A DNA stretch of 64,000 nucleotides, from contig NC_052021.1 of the NCBI RefSeq assembly GCF_015832195.1, positions 27,864,786-27,928,785 on the forward strand, read 5' to 3'. The position numbers and the translations under genes were made by a program. Below, in pieces: positions 47,801 through 58,805 of this stretch. Each line of letters opens with the position of its first letter. Position 1 is the stretch's first letter. The notes under the pieces were generated by a model. It saw only the letters and a program-made list of their open reading frames with translations. It was not told the origin of the DNA and made no database searches. Source of the DNA: Motacilla alba alba (Eukaryota; Chordata; Aves; Passeriformes; Motacillidae).

Positions 47801-50099
47801 CATTTCACTTTTTGTGCTAAAAACTCATTGTTCAGCTGGGACTTTCTGTTTGGTTGTGTCAAGAGCACTAATGTGATCTCCTGCAATAGCACTAAGCACA
47901 CTCTCCCCGTGGAGCATTACCCTATGCACCACTGACTCGCTTTCAGACCCTGCCAAATTCCCAAACGGCCCAGGGGGAAGTAAGGATTCTTTCTCTTCGT
48001 ATAAACAATCACGCATAATGTAAGATCAACAATATTTTTTGACAATCATGTGGCAGAAGAAATCGATCTGCTTTTTCTCTGAGATGTTTGTATGCCTGCC
48101 CATCCGCCAGGAGCAGCCGCCCATGGTAACAGCAGGTGATTTATCCCTGCAATTCAGTAACTTCAGCCTGCCAAATTCTGCTGGGAAAAGTGACCGAGAT
48201 GGGAAAAGGATAAAAAAGGTGATGCTGGTGAGCAAACACAGGATTGTCAATGCAAAAAGGAAAACTGGGGTGTTTTCTTTGGCCATGCTGTAGGTGTTTC
48301 CTTTTACTGGTAAAGTATAATTGTTTGGAGAGGGATTCACCAGGCAGAGGCACTGCCTAACTGCCCTAAACATGGGTTAGGAAGTGTGAGAGGTCAGACA
48401 TTCCATATAGGACCATGCCACCAAAGGACTGGCAGCTGAAATATGCCCAGAAACATTCCTAGAAGTTTTCTTATTCTTTGTGGATAACAGCAGCAGACTA
48501 AAGCACACCTGAGCAGCTTTCAGCTGATGGCAAAGCCACGCAGCTCCCTGGCCAGCCACAGACACATGGGACCTCCTCAGCATCTCCTCCTCCTCCTCTC
48601 CAAGTGGCTCCAGCTGAGTTTCATTGGACCTGGAGCCGTCCCCCAGCCTGGAGCCACCCTCCTGTTCCATGGTGCCAAACAGGAGGTGCCCCATGGCCTC
48701 GGGGCGTGGCAGTGCTGTGGGCAGGTGCTGTGGGGTGCAGGGTGTGCCCATGCTGCCCCGGGCATGCTGGCACTGGTTGCCAGCCATGCTCCTGCCCTGA
48801 CTCATCCTCTGTCCTTCCAACCAGCCACAGAATCGGGCCTGCTGTGCTGGAAATGGAGCAGAGTTTGGGTTTGTTATGTAAACTGGTGATCAGCTTCCTG
48901 CTTCACCAAAACCAGCAGCTTGGTACTCACATTTGCTTCACAAGCTAACTTTTTTCTTCCCTGCCCCACTCAGCTTCCAGGTTTTGCATGGTAATATTTG
49001 CCTGCTTGGCCTTAGCACCCAGCAGCACAAGTATTTCTGTCTGTGCCCTGGCAGCTGTTTCAATCCAGATATGAACTGTACCAGGGGCTGGGCAGTGTCT
49101 GGGTTTGGTTGTACCCATTCTTTTCAGATTGATGCTCAGAGTTATTAATACTGGCTGCACTAGAGTGCAAAATTCCCAGACAAATAGGAAATGAGTCCTG
49201 ACCTCCAGGTTCACAACCTAAAGAAGGAAACAGAAGCTTACCATTTGCAGACTTTTGCCATTGGCATGATTAGCAGAGCATCTCAGATGTAATGCTGTAC
49301 CCTTCCCATCTGATCCTGTGTAATGCACCAAATCCTGTTGTCCTTAATGAGATTAAATGAGGATTTTTTACTAGTTCAATGCTTTAGCCATTAGCAACTG
49401 TTGTGCGTCTCCAGGCGGTGATGTACCTTTGCAAGAGACACTAGCCCAGTGTCTCTCTCAAAGCCATGATATTTGGCTTCTTCCTACTAGAATTATTTCG
49501 ATAATTGCTCTTAAGCTCATCGGCACAATGCTTTGAAAGGCAGGTCTAAGTGTATACACCAAAGAGGCAAACAGAGACACGAAAGAGCTCAAAATCTCAG
49601 CAGCTGCTAGTTGTATAAGTGTTTCAGCTACCAACAAGCCATTTTGCAGGGCCAGGTGAGTGCTGCAGCCCCCTTAAAATCTGCAAGCTGCCCTCCCTCA
49701 GAGGGGGACCCTGCCACTGTAAGGAGCAATTGCAGGTGCAGCATCACAAAAGATTTTTCCAGGTGGTAAAATTTGAACAGTGCTCTGCTGCCAAAATGTA
49801 GGTACCTCTCGTTAAAAAGAAGGAATCAAGAAAAGCCTCTGGTGGCAATTCCTGGTGGAGAAGGGAGAACAGTGCTCAGGGTTGAAGTTTCCACGTGCAG
49901 ATGGAGAGCCCTGCAGTGACTGGTCCAGCGAGGGTTACAGACAGCCTAGTGATGGACAAATGCCATCCACCTTGGCCCCCCCAGGGACACTCTCTGTGCC
50001 CCCAGTCACTTCCCTCTGCTGCCATTCGGGTGTGCAATGTGTGCCCCTCTCACCTGCCCGAGTGTCAGAAGGGACTCAGAGGTGTCCTGAGACGCAAAG

Positions 50100-50144
50100 G
50101 TGAGTGTCACACAAGCGTGAGTGTCACACCAAGGTGAGTGTCAG
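50100..50144 (+). repeat. 17-bp tandem repeat, 2.6 copies
   Basis: The unit GTGAGTGTCACACAAGC occurs twice, the second copy with CCAAG at its end, followed by a partial third copy (GTGAGTGTCAG). Each unit starts with a splice-donor-like GTGAGT, which I consider incidental. Confidence 0.85.
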
Positions 50145-50366
50145 CCTGCGCCGCCACCTCTCATTGTGCAGCGCAGGGAGGAGCGCTTCCTCTTGGACTG
50201 CAGCAGGTGAACTGGGAGATGTCCCACAAAGCTCCCATTGTTCCACAGCCCGCCTTCAGCCAGGGGTGTTTTGTTTGTCTGCTCTTCCCCTAAATGCTCA
50301 CTTGGGAGCCGTCAAATAGAATGTCAATTAGCTCACTTAGGACGCGCAGGGCGGTGCGGGATGTGT

Positions 50367-50417
50367 CCCTGGCAGGCAGCGATCCCGGGCAGGCAGCGAT
50401 CCCTGGCAGGCAGCGAT
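50367..50417 (+). repeat. 17-bp tandem repeat, 3 copies
   Basis: Three adjacent units of CCCTGGCAGGCAGCGAT (the middle one CCCGGGCAG...) lie in a GC-rich pocket 220 bases after another, unrelated 17-bp repeat. The copies are almost identical, which implies recent duplication. Confidence 0.9.
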
Positions 50418-52313
50418 CCTGCCGCGGGCACGGGAGGCAGGAGGGCGATGTGGGACCTGCTGCTCACACACAGCCCCGGCCGAGGCATCGCTGCTACCCC
50501 GGCTGGTTCCCATGGCCACACCAGCAGAGCATCCGTGCTGGATGTGACACGGGAGCATCTGTGGGGATGCTCACAAAACAGCTTGTGTCCAATACTCGGG
50601 CTTCTTGGAGCTTTTATCTCATCTGCAGCACAAGGCAGGTGCTGCAGTAATTGCCACTCACAACAGGTGTTGCAGCAGTGCTCTAAACCACCTTGAGAAC
50701 ATCCACGAGAGAGGTTTTGTTCCTGTTTCACTGCCAGGCAGTTACCAGCTGTCTGGCAACAGGGTAGATGCCTGCCTGTGGTTTTCAACATCAGCCTGTC
50801 CTTCTCCTCCCAAGCCCTCAACTCCCATTCCGTGTTCTGCATCCCAGCCTGGCTCTGCTGCCTGTGCTGCTGCAGGGGCAGTGGGCTCCTGTGGTGGAAA
50901 CCAGCCCTTTCAGGCAGGGCTTGTTTCAGCTCACCCAGCAGGCTGCACAAACAGGCGTAGCAATTGGCATAGGAAAGTGCAAAGTGACAGGTTAGAGATC
51001 ATCTGTTTTGGTAGCAGCCTTGATTTGGATCCATCACTGTGATCACCAATCTCATGTCCAGTGGTGATGCAGAAGCTGAGGCCCAAACCAGCCCTCTCTG
51101 GCCCATTGTTTTGCTTGACTGGTGCTGAAAAAAGAGGGCTTACCACCCAAACCTTCTCTCCCTTTCAGAAGCTGCTCTGAACATTCTATTCAGAGGCATA
51201 GTGACTAAGCCATTAAGCTTCTCACTGTATGTGAAAATTCAAAATATTTTTTTTTACAAGTACTGGTGCAATAAAAAAAAAAAAATTATTTAAGTCTGAT
51301 TATTTCCAGGACCAGAGCATGGGGCATGGGACAAACTTTTGACTGAGAATGGGACCAGGGCAGCTAAAAGAGTAACTCTTGTGGGTCATAGCACTAATCT
51401 GTCCTCAAATGCAAGAGGGTGACATGGCCACAAGCCAGGGACAGTGGAAAAATAATTTCCTAGGAAGAGCAGCTCTGTTTGCCCAGAGTGTAAATATGAA
51501 TCCCAGCACTCATGGGCACCACTGAGCTGTTAGGGGCTTGTGAGCAAACCCCATCATGTGTGTCTGCTGGTGAATGATGTTGAGCAGCTTTTATTCCTGC
51601 ACACTTCACTTATGTGGGAGCAAGGAATGTGGTGATAAAAAGGCTGGAATGATTTCAGTGCTGGATAGTTTCCATTAATATATTTCTCGTTATATAACGC
51701 TGCCATCACAGTACAAAATCCAGTAAGGTGCCTTTAGGAAGGTGGAACTTTTCCATATAGCTGCAATTAGGTAAGTGGGGCTGTAGAGCAGGCTGGGCTT
51801 TGATCAGACTATTTTTAATTGCACCGGATGTGTTTGGGCTATCGTGGTATGAATTTCTTTGCCTTTAGGTTACAAGGCACCTCATAAATTAAAAGGTTGA
51901 TGTTGTCAAATGCATGCCATTAGCACTCCGAGCAGATAATCCTTCCCGTGGCCTCATCGGAGTCTATCTCAGAGCCTGTCTCCAGATAATGGCCTGGAAG
52001 AAGAACAATGGTGCTCCCAGCTCCCAGGGGCCTCCACTCCTCTGTTCTGTGCTTCAGAGAAGAAAAATTATCATTATCTGCATGGCTCAAGCTTTCTTTG
52101 AAATGCAGTTATTTTTTACTCATACACTCCCAAGTATTTTTTATGTGATATCAGTGAGAAACTTGAAACCCCCTTTGCGAAGAGAAAGATTTCCTGCAGC
52201 CCCACGACTAAAGAAAATGGATAGATCAAGTAGTAAAGTTCAATGACTTACTTAGCGTTAAACAAGAAAGAGAATAATGAATTGGATTTTGTGTGCCTGG
52301 TTTTCCTCTGCAG

Positions 52314-52368
52314 GGAGCAGTCAGGCTAATGGATTTTCATTGCCTTGTGCTTCTGTTCATCAGCCTAG
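52314..52368 (+). other. Candidate 55-bp exon with strong splice signals
   Basis: The acceptor TTTTCCTCTGCAG precedes it and the donor CTAG|GTGAGT follows it. The interior is open in the frame starting at its first base, which reads GAVRLMDFHCLVLLFISL. From the internal Met this resembles a short hydrophobic signal-peptide core ending in phase 1. I recognise no gene and no partner exons. It may be a lncRNA exon or chance. Confidence 0.2.
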
Positions 52369-55300
52369 GTGAGTTCAAAACACTCTTGCCTTTTTATGTT
52401 CTCCTTTCCCTGCCCACTTGTCACAACTTCAAGTATTTGGAGATCAGCAAACACATAGATTTGCTGCCATCAGCACCATCTTGACTGGGGAGGAAAACAC
52501 AGGGTTAACCCCCTGCACCCAATGATGACTTTTGGCTGCATGGGCATCTGTATTTCATGTCTGGTAGCTGCAAGTAGACAATTCCTTACCTAGGGTGGAC
52601 ACTGGTTTCCTACTATTATGAATTCAGGCTGCAACGTCCTTCAAAAAAGACATTATTTCCCCACTGGGTTCACCAAATATTTGTTGGGTCTCCAAACCCT
52701 CCTCTTTGTTTAGAGGATTTGCCAAACATGCCGGAGGGCTTTTATTGGGGAAGGAAGGGAGGTGGCAGAGGAGGAAACTATTACAAAGCAATTTAACATA
52801 AACAACTTTCTCCTGCAAACTCCAGACACAGCCTGGCAGGGAAGAGGTTAAAGCCAGGGGGTGGATGGGGAGACTCATTAGGGCAAAGTAATAAATGGCA
52901 AATTGAATAGCCCAGGGAGAGACACAGGGGAAGAGATGAGCTGACCCTACATGGGACCTTAAAGGGACTCTCTGGCTGGCTGGAAGCCCTCTCCTGCTCT
53001 GACCTCAGGGTTTGGACCTGGTTCCTCCCCAAGGCATGCCAAAGCTGGGGGATGCTCAGACAGAAATCCTGCAGAACTGATTGGGAGTCATATTTCAAAG
53101 GTGAACCTGAAAGGTTTCTACAGAGCCAGAAATTGCTGCTTCCTGCCCCAAACCTTTGCTGGGCCTGCCAGCGCTGCCCAGAGCCAGGGAGCTGCTCTCT
53201 GCCCGCTTGGAGCAGGATTTCCGTTTTCCTACCAGCCTTGGTGCCTCGGGCTTTGTGGTCTGTTTTTGTCTGAGTGGGAAATGCATAATCACAAACAGTT
53301 TAAACAACTCATGGTACAAGGAAACTCGCTGGAGTAAAGTACAGGGCTCTAGTTTGTTTCCAAGGAAGTGATGCACCCTCCAAATGCGCTCCACTCAAGC
53401 ACTGCTATTGGAAGTGCAGGTTAATTGCTGGCCATCCTCAGTGCTGCCTTCAGCCCTCAGCTAGGCTGGTGCTCAGGCACAGCTGAATGCCTGAGGTTCA
53501 GGGAAGGTCTGGCTGTGGGAGCTGTCCTGACTCTTGGTTTGCTTGTGTGGGTAATTCTGGTCATCCTGGTGCTGGGGGAGGAAAGCCCAGGAGCCACAAA
53601 AGCCACAGAGGAATTCTCTTGTTCTATTTCCAGCCCTGCTTTATAAGACACAAAGGTTTTCAGAGCAGATGCATTTCTGAAGCTTATCTATGTGAATATT
53701 TGACTGCTTATCCAAGCAGAACAAAAACCTTCAAACCTTCTGAGGTCTATCCATCAAGAGCCTTATCTCCCCATGTCACAATCTGGCTCCTGGCTGCTGC
53801 TGCTTGGAGCCTCCCTCCACCAGCTTCCCATCTTCCCTCTGTGCTGCTCCACAGCATTCTCCAAGCCACCCTGTGGTCACACACTCCCTGCCACTTCAGT
53901 GATGGCCTCTGCACTGCATGCAGGAGCAGCAGACCTGTGCTGCTGCATGCTCTGCAGCCAGCACCCTGATGGGCTGCACTGGTGCTGCTGTGCCACAGCC
54001 CATGGTCTGCATCCCCCCACACACACACACAGAGTCTGGGACATGGCCAGAGCAGAGCACACCGACTCTGCTGGCCCAAGAATGAGGAACATTTGCCTTT
54101 TTTGATGGGATATTAATGAAGCTTGGATAAAGGAATGCTGTCTCCTCTATCTGAGGTTCCAAGACTGAAAAACCCAAGGAGAATACTTCTGATCCTCTCC
54201 CACCTGGAAGCTGCTGGTCCCCTCTGGCAGAGGCACCACTGTTGTGGGGCTGCTAAGAGATCTCAAGGAGCACCTTAAAAACCCAGACAGGCTCTACTCT
54301 TGTAGCTAAGCATGGTACCTGAGCCACTGGAAAACAGCAGGAGCATGGCACAGGAGAGGCATCAGCATCATCAGCCATGTGGAAATTCCTGGCCAAGTAA
54401 AACAGCTGCACAGCCAGACTGAGTGCCCAGTTTGTACCCTGTGTTACTGAGCCCTGCCAGGAGAGTCTCTGCAGGGCCTTGGGACCAGGGCCACAGGACT
54501 TCTCTTGCTTTGAAGCTGAGCTGGCACAAGGAGTTGTCTGCAGCCATCCTGTCAAAGCCATGGCCAAAAACAACAGGGTGAAGACTTTGGAAAGAGCCAC
54601 CCATGCATAGTGTCACTGATTTAAGCTGGGGACCTGGCTGGCCCAGGGCTTGAGAACAGCTTTTATGCAGGTCAGAGGCTGAGATCCTGTGCACCATGGT
54701 GGGGATCAGAGCCCTCTGCTGCTCGGTGCTGCCTGGACTCAGCCCAGCTGTAGACAAGCTTCAGTATCAGGGTGGCTTTTTCCAACAGGGACCATTTTCC
54801 TATGGTCCTTTCCAGAGGAGACTCTGATGTGTGGGTTGGTTTTGCTCTCCTCCCTGTGGTTTTAATTTTTTTCTCTGTTTTGATGGTCAGAGGGGTAAAG
54901 CTAATTCCCATCTCACATAAAACAATGAATTAGTCTCAATAACGAGAGGCTAAATGTTCTTTTTATACTGTGGTGTATGATAAGCTATTTATAAATTTCA
55001 TATCACTGCTGGATCATAGTCAGAGTTTAAAATAAAGTTTTAATTTAACCATAGTTTTCCAGTGCTGAAAGATATGATAAATACATTTTTTCTATAAAAC
55101 CTAATTTCAGCAGTGTTTTGCAAAAATCATTAGAAGCTAAGGATGATTTCCGTGGATTTTTTTGCTTTGTTTTTCTCCATGTTCCAGTGTTTAGTTTAAT
55201 GTTACATTCCATTATAGGAAAAAAAAAAAATGTGTCTTTGGTAAAAGAAAATTGTGTCTTCATTCTTCAAGGCCTCTGCTTGAGAGATGGAAGGATTTTC

Positions 55301-58300
55301 CTGGAGAAGACCAATGGAAAGAGGTGTCAGCTCATGTCACAGAGGCCTTGGGGCAGTTGCAGCACCTCTCTGAGGTAGAACCAGCCCTCAGGGCACTGTG
55401 CAAAGCCCACTGGCAATTTCACAGGATTGTGCAAATCTTGGTGTCTCAGGTGGCCCCACAGGAGAGCCAGGAGGGCACAGTGGGGCAGGTTTCATGTCTG
55501 GAAGGTGAGTTTGAAACACAAGTCCTCCATCTACAGGAGGGTTGCATTCCTGTTGCATCCACCACCGAGCTGAGTCCCTTCAAAATTTTTCTGGACCCTC
55601 TCCAGTTTTCCTGCTTCCCCATGTAAACAGCTTTGAGGAAGATGTCTTTTTCTGCAATCAATCATGTTCATTCTGCAGTAAATAGCTCTTACATCAGCTA
55701 CCATTGTATTGTTGGTGTAAAGGCAGCACAGCAGAGCCCTACCATGTTGTGAGGTGAGTGGGTCAGATACTGTGCTGGAACAACAGAAACACAGGGAATG
55801 TTGAGCAGGAAAAAAAGCTTGTTTTTAAAGTGTTTTAAAGCTGCTGTCTGTCTTCTCAGCCCTGCAGTTTACAGCCCATAGTTCTCACACTGCCTCCCTG
55901 ACAGACAAACAGGAGATGAAGCTATTTGGAGAGCAAGTCTGTGCTCTGCAGACATGGAAACACTGAGTCTTGTATCTGTATGGGCTGGCCTTTGTCTGTG
56001 AGGAGCTTCCAGAAGCAGGAAAGGGGCATGCAGAGGGGAGAGAGGTCTCCTTCTGCTGGGCTGCCATGTCACTCAGGCTGCTTTCATGGTGATACCCCAG
56101 GGATGTCACTGATGCAGCCAGCTGTGATAATCCTTTCAGTGGGAACAGGTGCTGGGGGATAATCCTGCTGTTTTTCGTGGTTATGGTTCTCTTCAGTCAC
56201 TAAGACAGAGCAAACAGGATTATCACAGCAGCGATTCAGGAGGTGAAGGTTTTGGTGCTGCGTGCCTGGGGCTCTGGACATTTGTTTTCCAGGGAGGTGC
56301 TGGCTCTGCAGAGCAGCCTGTCCTGCTGAGGGCAGCCAGGTGGGCTTGGCTGGCTGCTCCCAAGGCTCTCACTCAGACTGCCCCTCAGGGATGAGGGCTG
56401 AATCCCAGAAGCAAAGCTCCTGCTCTCTACAGCTCTCCCAGAAGATGTCTTCCCCAGAATCCCAGACAATGTGGGATGGAGACTGCCCAGCTGTGTTTTT
56501 GTTGTACCAAATCCTAGCAGGAGCTGGGGGATAACAAAGGGTGGCAGCTATGACTGGGATGCCAGGTTTTCTCTAGCCAGGAAGGTTTGAGGAACTACAG
56601 ACACCCTGAGGATTCACAGTGACCCAGCCTGTCCTGACCCTGTGAAACTTCAGAGCAACACTGTGCCTGAAGCTGTAAGTGCAGGCTCATCCTCCAGCAG
56701 ACTTTAATGTATCATCAGGTTCTGTCTAAATCCCTGGATTGCTGCACCCATCCATCCCCTCTCAGCCCAGCTCCACTGCTCTTAGACCAGCCTGCACCCT
56801 GGTGATTGTCCTTGCCATGCAAAGCCAACGTCTCTCTGCTCCTGTTTCACCACTTTTTTGCCCTGCTGATAACAACCTCTGACCCCCCCTAGGATTCCCT
56901 TCTCCACCAGTGGAGGCACGTGAGGTTCTTGGAATCAGCCTTCAGAGCCTCTGTGCACAAACACCTGCTCCCCACTGCTGGCTGGTTTCAGGACTTTCCT
57001 GACCTCTGATTTCAGTATCAGCACAGTAATTGATCTTGGCTTCATGCTTTTGTGGCAATCTGGGCCCAAGGCTATTTTAAATGGAAAACTACAAAATAAA
57101 CATATGTGTACAGCACATAGACACTGAACTGCAGGAGGAGGAACCAGGGACGTGCAGGGTTGTTAAAGCTCCAGCTTGCAGTTGTGCTGATAAGGCAGTT
57201 TCCAAGAAATTGCCCAGCCCTTAAATTCTAGAAGCTCTCTCTTCCCAGGTCAACAACCTCCTATGGACTGAATCCTGGTGTCACTCTACAAGCAAACACA
57301 GGCCAGGCTGGACCTTCTGCAGGTGGTACAAAAAAAGAGAACCTCTGTTGCTACGCAGGGGTCCAGGCACCCTCTGGCACAGGAAACCAAAACACACAAT
57401 GAGAAGCACATTGGTAACGCTGGTTGTTTGGGAAAGCACAAGAAAATGTGCTTCAACTTCTTCTTTAGCCAAGCCTCCTCCTTGCCTGAGAGGGATGAAG
57501 GTGGTGTTAGCTGAGCTGCTGCTCTCCCTGTGCCAGCAGTGGGCTGCAGTGCTGCCACACTTGGGCTCCCCCCAAGGTCTCCCCTCTTCTGGAGGAGCAC
57601 TCCATCAGCTCTGCCCCCAGGCTGCTCCAGCACCTGCTCCCCTGCAGCTCCACACCCTGCTTTTGGCCAGCCCTGACTTCAGATAGGAGCAAAGGCTCTT
57701 TGCAGAGCAGATTTTCCACAGCATCCCACAGCCCTATTAGCAAAAATGTTCAGCGTGGCTCTAGTGGGAACGCAGGCAGGGCTGACTGGACCCAGTTTTT
57801 TGGCTCCCTCATTTCACAGGAATATTTTAAAATATCTTATGCAGGTGCAGGAGTTGACACAACAGAGCATGCACCGTGTTAGAGTCTGTCCAGCTTGTGT
57901 GTAAACACCAACAGTCCCCTTTTCAAACTCTTAGGAGTTGTTTCATAAACACAAAATACTTCACCTCATTTCCAAACCACGTGGGGTTTCCTCAGCAGGG
58001 CTGGTGGTGGAGGACACAGCACCAGCCCCAGGTCCCTGCCAGGGCTGGCAGCAGAGCCAGGCAGAGGCCACCACCTGCTGGGCCCTCCTCGGTGAGCGCT
58101 GCTCAGCACCTCTGCACCGTGCCACTTGCTGCCTGGCAGGAGCACTGTGTGCATGGCACACACCCCTCTGGCCAGCCCTGCGCCACTGACAGCTCTGGAC
58201 GTGTCAGCCTTGTGAACAGTGAGGATGCTTAGTCAGTAGCTTTGGGCACCTGACCTGTTTCTTGCTCATTTTATGTCTTCCAGAGTGTTTCTCTTCCTTA

Positions 58301-58583
58301 CTGACCCCACAGAACAGGGTCATCTTTCTGAGCTGAGACAAATTGCTAGAATTTTGCTGAATTGGGGAAACTGTTATTTCCCCCTCAAAACTTGCTCCTA
58401 CCAAAAACCAAAATGACTCTTCCAGGAGTCCGTAGAAAAGGGGAATAAAATTCATGTGTATGGGATGGGCACGTGCCTGAGTTTGTGTGGGATCCCACAC
58501 TTGCAGCAGGAGTCTGGAAAGTCTTCCTGGGAAACTCCTTCCATGTTCAGGGATGGTGGCAGCATGTGGCCTCAGCTCTGCCA
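52369..58583. other. Intergenic, nothing recognised
   Basis: Moderately GC-rich non-coding sequence with a short (AC)n run at 54019..54031. Several overlapping open frames on both strands reflect composition and have no recognisable homology. Confidence 0.7.
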
Positions 58584-58805
58584 TGCAGTGTCATTGTGCA
58601 GTGTCACCTGCAGTGTCACCTGCAGTGCCACCCTGCAGTGTCACTGCACAGTGTCACTGTGCAGCGCCACCCTCCAGTGTCACCATGCAGTGTCACCGTG
58701 CACTGCCACTATGTAGTGTCACCTGCAGTGTCACCCTGCTGTGTCACTGTTCAGTACCACCCTGCAGTGTCACCTGCAGTGCCAGCCTGCAGTGTCACCG
58801 TGCAG
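58584..58805. repeat. Minisatellite, 12-13-bp unit, ~17 copies
   Basis: Seventeen units with consensus TGCAGTGTCACC plus an optional extra base (TGCAGTGTCACTG or TGCAGTGTCACCC) are arranged head to tail. Units differ by point changes, such as GCCACC for GTCACC and CACAGTG for TGCAGTG, and by 12 versus 13-base length. All three + frames stay open across much of it only because the unit lacks stop codons. I do not regard those frames as genes. Confidence 0.95.

Larger units (their letters stand above)
44470..52313. other. Downstream intergenic sequence of ADRB1
   Basis: No gene is recognised. It contains the T-rich tract at 44.75 kb and the two 17-bp tandem repeats. A 276-codon minus-strand open frame at 46003..46833 starts with GTG, has its first clear ATG far inside, is Cys/Ser/Pro-rich, and shows no known domain. 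Confidence 0.7.

Noticed and set aside
51268..51287. AATAAA followed directly by an A run, suggesting a processed pseudogene tail
   Set aside because: The run is short and the preceding 200 bases show no gene-like sequence or target duplication that I can see.
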